Shown here piece by piece: positions 31,057 to 39,946 of a DNA stretch of 64,000 nt. Position 1 is the first letter of the stretch. The number at the start of each line of letters is the position of its first letter. The notes under the pieces are model-generated. The model saw only the letters and a list, made by a program, of their open reading frames with translations. It was not told the origin of the DNA and ran no database searches. The stretch is taken from NCBI GenBank assembly GCA_964568145.1, contig CAZMOZ010000011.1, forward strand, positions 62,001-126,000. Direction: 5' to 3'. The DNA is from DSVZ01 sp964568145. Lineage in GTDB: Bacteria; Verrucomicrobiota; Verrucomicrobiia; Limisphaerales; J093. Position numbers and translations under genes: made by a program.

Positions 31057-33639
31057 CTACGCCCGCTCGAAGCGGATTTCGCGCACCGGGATGGCGCCGG
31101 CCTTGACCTCGAGGAACGGCTTGCCCCGGCGCACGCCCACCGTGCCGTAGCCGCCGGCCGCGGCGAGGAAGGCCCGGAAGTCGCCCCGGACCCGCGGTTG
31201 CAGGTACAGCACCTGTTCCACCGCGTCGTACCGCGCGCCGGTCAACCCTTGCAGCAAGGCGTAGCTGGCCATGGCCCGCGCGTACCAGTGCCCGCATTCG
31301 TATTCGTTGAAGGGATTTCGCACCCGGCCGTCGTAGCGGGCGCGGCAAACGCGCACGATCTCGAGACCGCGTTCCACCTCGCCCAGCAACAACAGGTGCG
31401 CGGCCACCTGGTATTCGATGCCGGTCCACACCTCGTCCGAGTAAACGAACGGCAGGGAAAGCTGCCCGCCCTTGGGCCAGGAGCACAGCAGCAGGCCGCC
31501 TTCGGCCCCGCAGGCGTAAGCCGGCCGCTGCGGATTGGCGTGCGCCGTCAGGTCGTGCTTGAGGTTGTAGCGGTGCACGGCGCGCAGATGGCTGGCGACC
31601 TTCCTCCGGTCCACGAACTCGGCCGCGCCGCACACCAGCGCCAGCCAGCAGCCCAGCACGCCGTCGGACAGGCAGCCGGTGCCGTACTGGTATTTCGGGC
31701 CCTCCTGTTCGAGCAGGGCCCGCGCCTCCGGCGAGTACCCGCCCACCATGCTTTGCATCTTCGTCGGGTCGGCGGCCTTGAGGTTCTTCCACTCGATTTT
31801 CTGGATGAAGTACTCGCCGTCCCACAGCTCGGTCTCCATGCGCTTCACGCCCCGGGCGAGGAGTTCCTCGTAACCCGACACGTCGTCGCCCAGCGCGCGG
31901 CCCATGAGTGTCGCGGCCTGGAGCGCGCCCAGGTAAAAACTGGTGCACATGCCGTCCGGCCCCCAGAACTCTATGTCATAGGTGTTGTGGTGTGGCTCGC
32001 GCAGCCAGCCCTCGCGGTCCGGGTCCCAGCTTGCGATGCAGTAATCCAAGCTTTGCCGCACGCGCGGCCAGAGCCGGCGCAGCCATTCGGTGTCGCCGCT
32101 GATCCGCCAGTCGCGATGGACCTTGAGGATGCCGCCAAGCTGGCCGTCCGCCGCGGCGTGGAAATCGGGCTCGAGCGGCCGGATCGGCAATGCCGCGCGG
32201 AAGGTCTGGTGCCCGCGCGGGTCCTGCGACGGCCCGAACTCGGTCTCGCGCAAGGTGCGTTCCAACGCGGGAAACAGGTGCGGGATGGCCTGGGCGTAAT
32301 TCCAGACGTGCGTGCAGGAACCGTGGCAGCAGCCGGAGTTGTCGCTGCAGCCCTCCCAGGCCCAGAGCCGGCCGTCGGCCTGGCGCAACACAGTGGGCGA
32401 TTTGAGGATCGTGAGGTTTGCGCCCACCGCGTCCAGCACCTCGGGCGGCAGCGTCGAGTCGTGGAAGCAGTCGCTGAAGCGCCGCGAGTTCGCCCGCAGT
32501 CGCTCGTACTGCTCGCGCCAGTGCGCGGCCACGGCCTCGACGTTGGCGAAGCGGCCGGCGTACCAAGGCTTGTACGTGCCCTCGACCTTGGGCGCGTCCT
32601 TGGCGTCCTTGCCGATCCGCAGGTTCGTCGTGCCGACGTACCACGCGAGCCGCAAGACGAGGGTCTTCGACTGCCCCGGCGCGAGCGTGAACGGCACGAA
32701 CAGCGTCGCGCCCGGCGCCGGCCCGCCTTCCGTCACGGGCGGGCGGTCAAAGCACCGGCCCTGCGCGATGTCGCGCCACGCCATCGTCAAGCTGTCCCAC
32801 CAACCGCCCCGGAACCACGCGTGGTTCACCTTCACCGCCGGATCGTCCACCGCCACGACGAAGGCGCCTTCCTCCCACGCCCGGTCGTTGGCCGCGGCGC
32901 CCCAGAGCTGGAACCCACCCGGCGCCGGCTTGATCGCCTGCGGGTTGTTGCCCACGGCCATGAAGTTCTTCGCCGACCACGAGAACACCGCCTCGCGCGG
33001 CCGCGACGTGCGGTTGGTGAAGCGGTACTCGAGCGCGCAGACCGGCAGGCTGGCGGAGTCCGCGTCGCCCGGCTCGAACGGGCTCCAGCCGGTGATCGTC
33101 ACCGTCAGCGGCACGTCGCGGTCCTCGAGCGTGACCGTGCCGAACGGGAAGCGCGCCCGGAACCGCGCCACGCGGAACCGCGGCAGCCCGAAGGCCGTGC
33201 CCGCCGCGCCGTTGCCGGTGCCCTGCTGGCCGAACTTCTTCCAGTCCGGCACCGGCCCTTCCAGCACGCGCGCCGCGTGGGCCGCGCCGCCCGCGCCCTT
33301 CACGCACAGCGCGGCGAAGGTGACCGGCTCGTTGAACACCTGCGGCTGGTGGCGCAGCGAGAAGTGCGAGAGCGCGCCCGTGCCCTCCAGGCAGATCATC
33401 CCCGCGCCCATGCCGCCCATCGGGAACGCCACGCGGTTGAGCCGTTCACCCTGGTATTCGGGCAGCGATTTCGCCCGGGAACGGCCGCGCGCCGAGCCGC
33501 GCGCGGGTGACGTGGACGCGGCTTCGGCGGACGCGCCGACGCCGAGCGCGGCCGCGCCGACGGCGGAAATTTTCAGGAACTCCCGGCGGGGCAGGGCAGC
33601 GGGAAGCGGGGTTTCGGGGTTCATGGGAGTGCGGTTCAT
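31057..33639 (-). CDS. Tat-exported GH116-like glycoside hydrolase (GBA2/non-lysosomal glucosylceramidase type)
   Basis: 860 residues. Tat signal PRREFLKISAVGAAALGVG, then the GBA2-type N-terminal domain (LNRVAFPMGGMGAGMICLEG and HFSLRHQPQVF) and an all-alpha (alpha/alpha)6 catalytic domain (~390-850). GH116 marks: GCSDNSGCCHGSCTHVWNYAQ-like stretch, HNTYDIEFWGPDG, and VYSDEVWTGIEYQVAAHLLL near the end. Family members cleave beta-glucosides or related links; the substrate is not predictable. Catalytic Glu and Asp are probably those in the two last motifs, but I cannot align them exactly. An alternative Met lies at codon 6. Confidence 0.85.
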   Translation of the reverse strand: MNRTPMNPETPLPAALPRREFLKISAVGAAALGVGASAEAASTSPARGSARGRSRAKSLPEYQGERLNRVAFPMGGMGAGMICLEGTGALSHFSLRHQPQVFNEPVTFAALCVKGAGGAAHAARVLEGPVPDWKKFGQQGTGNGAAGTAFGLPRFRVARFRARFPFGTVTLEDRDVPLTVTITGWSPFEPGDADSASLPVCALEYRFTNRTSRPREAVFSWSAKNFMAVGNNPQAIKPAPGGFQLWGAAANDRAWEEGAFVVAVDDPAVKVNHAWFRGGWWDSLTMAWRDIAQGRCFDRPPVTEGGPAPGATLFVPFTLAPGQSKTLVLRLAWYVGTTNLRIGKDAKDAPKVEGTYKPWYAGRFANVEAVAAHWREQYERLRANSRRFSDCFHDSTLPPEVLDAVGANLTILKSPTVLRQADGRLWAWEGCSDNSGCCHGSCTHVWNYAQAIPHLFPALERTLRETEFGPSQDPRGHQTFRAALPIRPLEPDFHAAADGQLGGILKVHRDWRISGDTEWLRRLWPRVRQSLDYCIASWDPDREGWLREPHHNTYDIEFWGPDGMCTSFYLGALQAATLMGRALGDDVSGYEELLARGVKRMETELWDGEYFIQKIEWKNLKAADPTKMQSMVGGYSPEARALLEQEGPKYQYGTGCLSDGVLGCWLALVCGAAEFVDRRKVASHLRAVHRYNLKHDLTAHANPQRPAYACGAEGGLLLCSWPKGGQLSLPFVYSDEVWTGIEYQVAAHLLLLGEVERGLEIVRVCRARYDGRVRNPFNEYECGHWYARAMASYALLQGLTGARYDAVEQVLYLQPRVRGDFRAFLAAAGGYGTVGVRRGKPFLEVKAGAIPVREIRFERA

Positions 33640-33679
33640 CGGGGTTGGGGAGCGGGGATTAGGATTAAGCGCGAGCGAT

Positions 33680-34207
33680 TCAGGAAGTGATCGGTTCGAA
33701 GATGATGTCCACGAGGAGGTCGGCGGCGATGCGTTCGAGTTCCGCGCGCAAGGCGGCCACGTCGCATTGCTCCGGCAACTGGAGCTTGGCCCGCGCCTTG
33801 AACAGCGTCTCGCCGGACATGGGCGCGCTGACGCATTCGGTGGCCAGCTCCTCGACGTTCACGCCCCGCGCGGCCAGCACCGCGGCGACCTGCCGCACGA
33901 TGCCGGGGCGGTCCTGGCCAACCAGCTCGATCTGCGCCAGCGCCGGCGACGCCGGGCGGGCGGGCGGCGCGTCCTCGTACACCGCCACGGCCAGGCCTTC
34001 GGCCGCCAGCGCGCGGAGTGCCTCGGTCAAGGCGGGCCGCCGGTGCGTGGTGGTGAAGATGCGCACGATGCCGGCGAACTGCCCGCCCAGCCGGCACATG
34101 CGGGACTCGAGCCAGTTGCCGTCGTGGCGCGCGACCAGGTCGGCCACCTTCTCGACGATGCCGGGTCGGTCCGCGCCCACGACCGTGAGCACCAGTGGGA
34201 TTTGCAT
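33680..34207 (-). CDS. Double-ACT-domain protein, GcvR-like
   Basis: 175 residues made of two ACT domains: VLTVVGADRPGIVEKVADLV (~5-80) and IELVGQDRPGIVRQVAAVLA (~92-170). Both carry the D-R-P-G-I-V ligand-loop motif of GcvR, the regulator of the glycine cleavage system in enterics. No DNA-binding domain is present, as in GcvR. Target unknown here; no gcv genes are nearby. It ends 41 bp from the GH116 gene start. Confidence 0.82.
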   Translation of the reverse strand: MQIPLVLTVVGADRPGIVEKVADLVARHDGNWLESRMCRLGGQFAGIVRIFTTTHRRPALTEALRALAAEGLAVAVYEDAPPARPASPALAQIELVGQDRPGIVRQVAAVLAARGVNVEELATECVSAPMSGETLFKARAKLQLPEQCDVAALRAELERIAADLLVDIIFEPITS

Positions 34208-34257
34208 GGGCTTCTGGTAAGCGGCCGGCCGGCGGCTGGCAAGCGGTTTGGCGGGGA

Positions 34258-34332
34258 GGTCAGAAGGAGTCAGAAATCAGGAGTCAGAAGTCGGTATCCG
34301 GTGTTCAGTGTCCAGCCTCCGGCATCTGGCCT
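34258..34332. repeat. Dispersed low-complexity repeat
   Basis: Consists of phrases like GTCAGAAATCAGGAGTCAGA and CCGGTGTTCAGTGTCCAGCC, of the same style as the insertions found in leuS. It lies between two minus-strand genes. Confidence 0.65.
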
Positions 34333-34357
34333 CCGCCCTTTCGCCTCACGCCGCCAC

Positions 34358-35599
34358 TCACGCCGCGCGCAAGGCCGCCGCGTGCTCGACCACCTTGGCC
34401 ACGGCATCCGCGACGAGTCGCACCTGCGCCGCGTCGGCCAGCAACGCCGTGTGGGCGATCCAGACCGTGTCGCGGCACACCTGCTCGCACACCGGGCAGT
34501 GGACGCGGGTGTAGTCCACGCCCTTGCCGGCGAGCGGCGCCGTGATGCCGTGCGCCGGTCCGCGATGGGCGTTCTGGAAGACGCCGTTGCGGTACAGCGG
34601 CCGGTACCAGCCTTTCGAGGCGGGCACGCCCTCGGCGCACAGCGCTTCGAGAAAGCGGTCGCGCGACAGCCCCAGCGCCGGCTCGTCCACGCGGAAGATG
34701 TACATGTGGTGGCTGCGCCGGGTCATGCGCGGTTCGCCCGGCAGCAGGCGGAGGCCCGGGATGCCCGCCAACGCGCGGTCCAGCACAGCGGCGTTCGCCT
34801 CGCGGCGGGCCATCTGTTCCGGCAGGCGCCCGAGCTGGGCCAGCAGGATGGCGGCCTGGAACTCCGTCAGGCGCAGGTTCGACCCCAGGTAATCGTGGTC
34901 GTACCACGCGCCGTCCTTGCGCCGGCCGCAATGCGTGAAGCTGCGGCACAAGTCCGCCAGCGCCTCGTCGTCGGTGACCAGGGCGCCGCCTTCGCCGGCG
35001 GTGATGTTTTTGGAAACCTGGAAGCTGAAGGTGCCGGCCTGGCCGAGCGTGCCCGCGCCGCGCCCGCGCCACTGGCTGCCCCAGGCGTGGGCGGCGTCCT
35101 CCAGCACGCGCAACCCGCGCCGCGCCGCCAGCTCGTTCAAGCGGTCCATGTCCGCCATCCGCCCGCCGACATGCACCGGGATGACCGCCCGCGTGCGCGG
35201 CGTCAACTTCCGCTCCACGTCGGCGGGATCGAGGTTCAACGTGTCCGGCTCGATGTCGGCGAAGACCGGGATGGCGCCGACGGTGACCACGGCGCTGGCG
35301 GTGGCCACGAACGAGTACGGCGGCACGATGACTTCGTCGCCTTCCACGACTCCGAGCGCGCGCAGGCCCATCTCGAGGGCGGTCGTGCCGTTGGTGCAGG
35401 TGACCGCGAAGCGCGCGCCTTGAAAGGCCGCGTAAGCCGCCTCGAACTCGCGCACGCGCGCGCCAAACCACCACTGGCCGGACGCGAGCACGGCGTGGAG
35501 AAGCTGGCGCTCGCGGTCGTCGAAGACCGGCCAGGCCGGCCAGGGCTGCGGGCAGACGGGCGGGCCGCCGAGCAGGGCGGGGGCGGACGCGGTGGTCAT
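34358..35599 (-). CDS. DegT/DnrJ/EryC1-family aminotransferase
   Basis: 413 residues from the ATG at 35599. A PLP-fold type I enzyme: cofactor pocket CTNGTTALEMGLRALGV, VLEDAAHAWGS (the Asp contacting the PLP nitrogen), and the Schiff-base Lys in FSFQVSKNITAGEGGALV (~195). Members transaminate nucleotide-linked keto sugars or, as in AHBA synthase, form aromatic precursors. The C-terminal part has GPAHGITAPLAGKGVDYTR and a Cys pair (CPVCEQVC). No sugar-biosynthesis genes adjoin it. Divergent from leuS, 165 bp away. Confidence 0.85.
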   Translation of the reverse strand: MTTASAPALLGGPPVCPQPWPAWPVFDDRERQLLHAVLASGQWWFGARVREFEAAYAAFQGARFAVTCTNGTTALEMGLRALGVVEGDEVIVPPYSFVATASAVVTVGAIPVFADIEPDTLNLDPADVERKLTPRTRAVIPVHVGGRMADMDRLNELAARRGLRVLEDAAHAWGSQWRGRGAGTLGQAGTFSFQVSKNITAGEGGALVTDDEALADLCRSFTHCGRRKDGAWYDHDYLGSNLRLTEFQAAILLAQLGRLPEQMARREANAAVLDRALAGIPGLRLLPGEPRMTRRSHHMYIFRVDEPALGLSRDRFLEALCAEGVPASKGWYRPLYRNGVFQNAHRGPAHGITAPLAGKGVDYTRVHCPVCEQVCRDTVWIAHTALLADAAQVRLVADAVAKVVEHAAALRAA

Positions 35600-35764
35600 G
35601 GTGGCGGGAATGTCAGCCGAAGCCGGCGGGCAAGACAACCGCGGAATGGGTGGGCGAACCCGGCGCGGCCTGCGGCCGCGAAATCCGAAGTCCGATGCTG
35701 CGGCCGCCGACGCCGAACTCCCCCGTTGCGGGCGGGCCGGGGCTTCCGCATCATCCGCGGCTTT

Positions 35765-38700
35765 ATGTCGCGCCGACAGTATCCGTTCCACTTGATCGAG
35801 CCGAAGTGGCAGGGCCGCTGGGACGCCACGCAGGAGTTCCGGGCCTTCAACCCCGGCGAGCCGGTGCCGGCCGGGCATCCGTTCGGCGCGCGGCACGGGC
35901 TGGCCGGCCGGACCCCGGGCGCGGCGGAGCTGCCGCCCAAGTTCTACATCCTGGACATGTTTCCGTACCCATCCGGCGCCGGGCTGCACGTGGGCCATCC
36001 GGAGGGCTACACCGCCACCGACATCCTGGCCCGCTACTGGCGCGCGCGCGGCCGGCACGTGCTGCACCCGATGGGCTGGGACGCCTTCGGGCTGCCGGCG
36101 GAGCAATACGCCGTGAAGACCGGCCAGCACCCGCGCCTGACGACCGAGGCGAACATCGCGACGTTCAAGCGCCAGATCAAAAGCCTGGGCTTCAGCTACG
36201 ACTGGTCGCGCGAAATCGCCACCACCGATCCCGAGTACTTCCGGTGGACGCAGTGGATCTTCCTCCAGCTTTACCATTCATGGTTCAACCCCGAGACCAA
36301 CAAGGCTGAACCCATCAACACGCTGAAATACCCGCCTGAACTGGAACCCCCGCCTCTCGCCCGCTCCCCCAGCGGAGGTGACGTTGGCCGGGGGCCGGGT
36401 GAGGGGGCGGCCGGAGCCGGCACAGCGGTCAACGACGCTGAACTGGAAGCCCGCCGCCGCGCCTACCGCGATTCCAGGCGTCTGGCTTACGTGAGCGAAG
36501 CGCCGGTGTGGTGGTGTCCCGCGCTGGGCACCGTGCTGGCCAACGAGGAGGTCATTGACGGCCGGAGCGAGGTGGGCGGCTTTCCGGTCGTCCGCAAGCC
36601 GATGCGCCAGTGGGTGCTCCGCATCACCGCCTACGCCGAGCGGTTGCTCCAGGACCTCGACACCATCGAGTGGAGCGATTCGCTCAAGGAAATGCAGCGG
36701 AACTGGATTGGGCGCAGCGAGGGAGCTGAAGTGGATTTTGCGATCGCGGATGCCGGATGCCGGATGCCAGGCACCGGACGCCAGATGCCGGACACCGGAA
36801 CCGGGGCGCCGGAATCCGGAATCCAGAATCCGGCATCCTCGGAGAGAATCCGGGTCTTCACCACGCGGCCGGACACGTTGTTTGGCGCCACGTACATGGT
36901 GTTGGCGCCGGAGCACCGGTTGGTGGATCAGATCACCACGCCGGATCAGCGCGCCGCGGTGGCGGCCTACAAGGCCGAAGTCGCCAGGAAGTCCGATCTC
37001 GAACGCACCGAACTGGCGAAGGAAAAGACCGGCGTCTTCACCGGCGCGTACGCCATCAACCCGGCCACCGGCGGGCGCATCCCGATCTGGATCGCCGACT
37101 ACGTGCTGGCGAGCTACGGCACCGGCGCGATCATGGCCGTGCCGGCGCACGACACGCGCGACCTGGAGTTCGCCACGCAGTTCCACCTGCCCATCGTGCA
37201 GGTCGTCCAACCGCCCGATCCCCAGACCGACTGGCGCGGTTTCGTGGGCGACGGCACGGCGGTCAACTCGGCCAACGCCGGGGTTTCGCTCGACGGCCTG
37301 CCCACGCCCGAGGCCAAGCGGAAGATCACCGCCTGGCTGGAGGCGAAGGGCCTGGGCAAAAAGACCGTGAACTACAAGCTGCGTGACTGGCTCTTCAGCC
37401 GGCAGCGGTACTGGGGCGAGCCGTTCCCGGTCGTCTGGAAGCGCGACGCCGCCGGGCATCTTTACCACGAGGCGCTGCCGGAAAGCGCGCTGCCCGTGCT
37501 GCCGCCACCGCTGGACGATTACAAGCCCACGCCCGATGGCCAGCCGCCGCTCGCCCGCGCGAAGGGCTGGGTGAACCTGCCCGACGGCTCGGCGCGCGAG
37601 ACCAACACCATGCCGCAATGGGCCGGCAGTTGCTGGTACTACCTGCGCTATCTCGACGCGCAAAACGCCCAGACGTTTGTGGGTCGTGAGGCGGAGCGGT
37701 ATTGGATGGGCGTCTCAAATTCGAAACCCGAAATCCGAAATCCGAAGACCGAGGACTGCAGGCCACAGTCATCCGTTGTCCGTCATCCGTCGCCCGCCTC
37801 CAGTCCGCAGGCCTCCTCGGGCCTTGCGCCTCGGGCCTCGGCCCTCGAAGCCTCGAAACCCGGCGTTGATTTGTACGTCGGCGGCACGGAGCACGCCGTG
37901 CTACACCTGCTTTACGCCCGCTTCTGGCACAAGGTGCTGTTCGACCTCGGCCACGTCTCGACGCCCGAGCCGTTCTTCCGGCTCGTCAACCAAGGCCTCG
38001 TCCTCGGCGAGGACGGCCAGAAGATGTCCAAGAGCCGCGGCAACGTCGTCAACCCCGATGACATCCTCAAGGAATACGGCGCCGACGCGTTCCGCCTGTA
38101 CGAGATGTTCATGGGCCCGCTCCAAGACACCAAACCGTGGAGCACCAAGGGCGTCGAAGGCGTGTACCGCTTTCTGGGCCGGGTCTGGCGCCTGTTCGTG
38201 GACGAACACAGCGAGACGGCGTTCGAGCAGGCCGAGACGACCGCCGGCCCGGCGCCCGATCCCGCCCTGCTCGAGCTCATCCGGCTGAGCCCCGCCGTGC
38301 AGGACGTGGCGCCGACGCCGGAGCAGTTGAAGACTCTGCACGCCTGCATCAAGAAGGTCACCGAAGACCTGGAGGCACTGCGCTTCAACACGGCCATCTC
38401 CGCCATGATGGTTTTCGTGAACGAGGCGACCGCCTGGTCCGTCCGGCCGGTGGCGGTGCTGCGACCGTTTCTCCAGCTTCTCGCCCCGTTCGCGCCGCAC
38501 CTGGCGGAGGAACTTTGGGACAGACTGTCCGCGGTCCACAGTCCCGAGTCCCCAGTCCAGGGCCCGCCCCGGACCGCGGACCGCGAGCCCCGCACCCCGC
38601 ACCCCGCGCTCCGCACCTCCCTGACCTACACCCCCTGGCCCCCCCACGACCCCGCCCTGCTGGTCGAGTCCACGAACGAGATTCCGGTGCAGGTGAACGG

Positions 38701-38860
38701 CAAGCTGCGCGACCGGATCGTGGTGCCGGCGGACGTCTCGCAGGCCGACCTGGAGCGGGCCGCGCTCGCCGCGCCCAAGGTCCGGCCGTTCCTGGCCGGC
38801 AAGGCGGTGAAAAAGATCATCGTGGTGCCCAAGAAACTGGTGAACGTGGTGGCGGCGTGA
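35765..38860 (+). CDS. leuS: Leucyl-tRNA synthetase with four in-frame repeat insertions
   Basis: 1031 residues, against about 850-900 for usual bacterial LeuRS. HIGH motif (PYPSGAGLHVGHPEGY, ~68-83), KMSKS (GQKMSKSRGNVVNP, ~751), the editing-domain threonine-rich motif TTRPDTLFGATYM and the editing Asp in VPAHDTRDLEF are all intact, so the enzyme should charge tRNA-Leu and edit. The extra length comes from four low-complexity segments at residues ~195-215, ~328-360, ~651-700 and ~925-952, each encoded by DNA of the dispersed intergenic repeats and placed where other LeuRS have short surface loops. Single gene. Confidence 0.97.
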   Translation: MSRRQYPFHLIEPKWQGRWDATQEFRAFNPGEPVPAGHPFGARHGLAGRTPGAAELPPKFYILDMFPYPSGAGLHVGHPEGYTATDILARYWRARGRHVLHPMGWDAFGLPAEQYAVKTGQHPRLTTEANIATFKRQIKSLGFSYDWSREIATTDPEYFRWTQWIFLQLYHSWFNPETNKAEPINTLKYPPELEPPPLARSPSGGDVGRGPGEGAAGAGTAVNDAELEARRRAYRDSRRLAYVSEAPVWWCPALGTVLANEEVIDGRSEVGGFPVVRKPMRQWVLRITAYAERLLQDLDTIEWSDSLKEMQRNWIGRSEGAEVDFAIADAGCRMPGTGRQMPDTGTGAPESGIQNPASSERIRVFTTRPDTLFGATYMVLAPEHRLVDQITTPDQRAAVAAYKAEVARKSDLERTELAKEKTGVFTGAYAINPATGGRIPIWIADYVLASYGTGAIMAVPAHDTRDLEFATQFHLPIVQVVQPPDPQTDWRGFVGDGTAVNSANAGVSLDGLPTPEAKRKITAWLEAKGLGKKTVNYKLRDWLFSRQRYWGEPFPVVWKRDAAGHLYHEALPESALPVLPPPLDDYKPTPDGQPPLARAKGWVNLPDGSARETNTMPQWAGSCWYYLRYLDAQNAQTFVGREAERYWMGVSNSKPEIRNPKTEDCRPQSSVVRHPSPASSPQASSGLAPRASALEASKPGVDLYVGGTEHAVLHLLYARFWHKVLFDLGHVSTPEPFFRLVNQGLVLGEDGQKMSKSRGNVVNPDDILKEYGADAFRLYEMFMGPLQDTKPWSTKGVEGVYRFLGRVWRLFVDEHSETAFEQAETTAGPAPDPALLELIRLSPAVQDVAPTPEQLKTLHACIKKVTEDLEALRFNTAISAMMVFVNEATAWSVRPVAVLRPFLQLLAPFAPHLAEELWDRLSAVHSPESPVQGPPRTADREPRTPHPALRTSLTYTPWPPHDPALLVESTNEIPVQVNGKLRDRIVVPADVSQADLERAALAAPKVRPFLAGKAVKKIIVVPKKLVNVVAA
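36350..36408. repeat. Repeat insertion 1 in leuS
   Basis: Imperfect palindrome of the CCTCTCGCCC...CCGGGTGAGGGGG type, the same family as the two palindromes after dctP (48759-48927). In frame, between the catalytic domain and the zinc-domain region. Confidence 0.75.
36747..36842. repeat. Repeat insertion 2 in leuS
   Basis: Units of CGGATGCCGGATGCC and GGAATCCGGAATCCAGAATC. It replaces the short loop between GRSEGAEVDFA and RIRVFTTRPDT at the entry of the editing domain. Confidence 0.85.
37715..37863. repeat. Repeat insertion 3 in leuS
   Basis: Units such as CGAAACCCGAAATCCGAAAT and GTCCGTCATCCGTCGCCCGC. It lies between AERYWMGVS and VDLYVGGTEHAVLHLLY, which are nearly adjacent in other LeuRS. 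Confidence 0.88.
38536..38620. repeat. Repeat insertion 4 in leuS
   Basis: Units such as CAGTCCCGAGTCCCCAGTCC and CCCCGCACCCCGCACCCCGC. It lies in the anticodon-binding domain between AEELWDRLSA and TYTPWPPHDPA. Confidence 0.85.
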
Positions 38861-38884
38861 GCCGGGACGGGCGTACGACCGGGC

Positions 38885-39934
38885 TCACTTCATCATCACA
38901 GGCTCCGCGATGCGCCGCCGACATCGTGGGCAGGTCACCGGGGCGGGCGTGGTCTGACTCAGATTCATCTCGTGCAGCCGCGCAGCCCGTTCGGGGAAAC
39001 ACGCCCGGCATTCGGCGAATCGCTCGAGGTCCCACAGATCGGCGAAAACGCGTCCGCGGCGCAAGCTCAGGCCGCGTTCGAGCGCCGCTTCCAGCGTGGC
39101 CAGCCGCGGCGGCGCGAATTGGCCGCGCGCGGCCAGCGCCTCCAGCGCGCCGTTGCCGCCGCGCGTTGGGACCAGGCTCACCGCGCTCGCGCCGCAGTCG
39201 AACGCGAATTCCACGGAGCGGTTGGCCCAGCGCAGCGCGGCGGCTTCGTCCAGGAACGGCGGCTTCACGAGCACGAACACGCGCAGCGCGATGTCGTGAC
39301 GGCGCAGGAAGTCTGCCGCGCACGCAAACTGGCCGAGGCTCATTCGCTTGTTCAGTTTCGCCAGCACTTGGGGATGGACCGTCTCCAGCCCCATCGCCAC
39401 CTCGAGTTTCCGGAAGGGCCGCTCCGTTCGCGTCCGACGGGATGCCTGCTCCGCCAGCAAGCCGCGGAAGCGCACGGCGGTTTCGCCGACGAGCGCCGGA
39501 TGACATTCCACGATCACGCGTTCAAAGCCCGCCCCCCGAGCCGCTATGGCCGCGTGGTCCGCCGGCGGAATTGCCTTCGGATCGAAGAAGCTGCCGGCGT
39601 TGTAGAGCTTGAGCTGGCGCAGGGGAGGTCCCTCCCGCAGCCGCGCCAGCGCGTGGTCAATCTGCGCCGGGATCACGCCGGGCTGGAGCGTCTCCGTGAG
39701 CGTGTGCTGCCACAGGTCGCACATCAGGCAGCGCCACGGACACTCGCGGTTGGTGAGAAAGATGGTGGCGACCGCCGTGATCTCGCCGTTCTCCGCCCGC
39801 TCCTGTTCCCGGAAAAAGGCGTAAGGTCGGCGCGCATCCACCGGCGCGCGCGGCCCGCGCCGCTTCAGAATCCAGTGCGTCCGTGCGCCCTGTGCACGGG
39901 GATAGGCGTCCAAGCGTTTGGAGCCGGAAACCAC
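38885..39934 (-). CDS. Radical SAM protein with C-terminal zinc-ribbon motif
   Basis: 349 residues. The cluster-binding motif is ECPWRCLMCDLW (C-x3-C-x2-C, ~70), followed by LKLYNAGSFFDP and AMGLETVHPQVLAKLNKRMS, which resemble the Elp3/MiaB-like radical SAM barrel. Extra Cys residues occur near the end (AECRACF, then CPRCRRRI), the last pair being like half a zinc ribbon. It uses SAM radical chemistry on an unknown substrate. It starts 12 bp after the stop of an asparagine-synthetase-like gene; the two are surely co-transcribed. Confidence 0.8.
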   Translation of the reverse strand: MVSGSKRLDAYPRAQGARTHWILKRRGPRAPVDARRPYAFFREQERAENGEITAVATIFLTNRECPWRCLMCDLWQHTLTETLQPGVIPAQIDHALARLREGPPLRQLKLYNAGSFFDPKAIPPADHAAIAARGAGFERVIVECHPALVGETAVRFRGLLAEQASRRTRTERPFRKLEVAMGLETVHPQVLAKLNKRMSLGQFACAADFLRRHDIALRVFVLVKPPFLDEAAALRWANRSVEFAFDCGASAVSLVPTRGGNGALEALAARGQFAPPRLATLEAALERGLSLRRGRVFADLWDLERFAECRACFPERAARLHEMNLSQTTPAPVTCPRCRRRIAEPVMMK

Positions 39935-39946
39935 GGCCGCAGCAAT

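Noticed and set aside
38885..39934. Radical SAM protein as an archaeosine or lipoyl enzyme
   Set aside because: The Cys motif spacing is general and no family-specific motif supports a named reaction.
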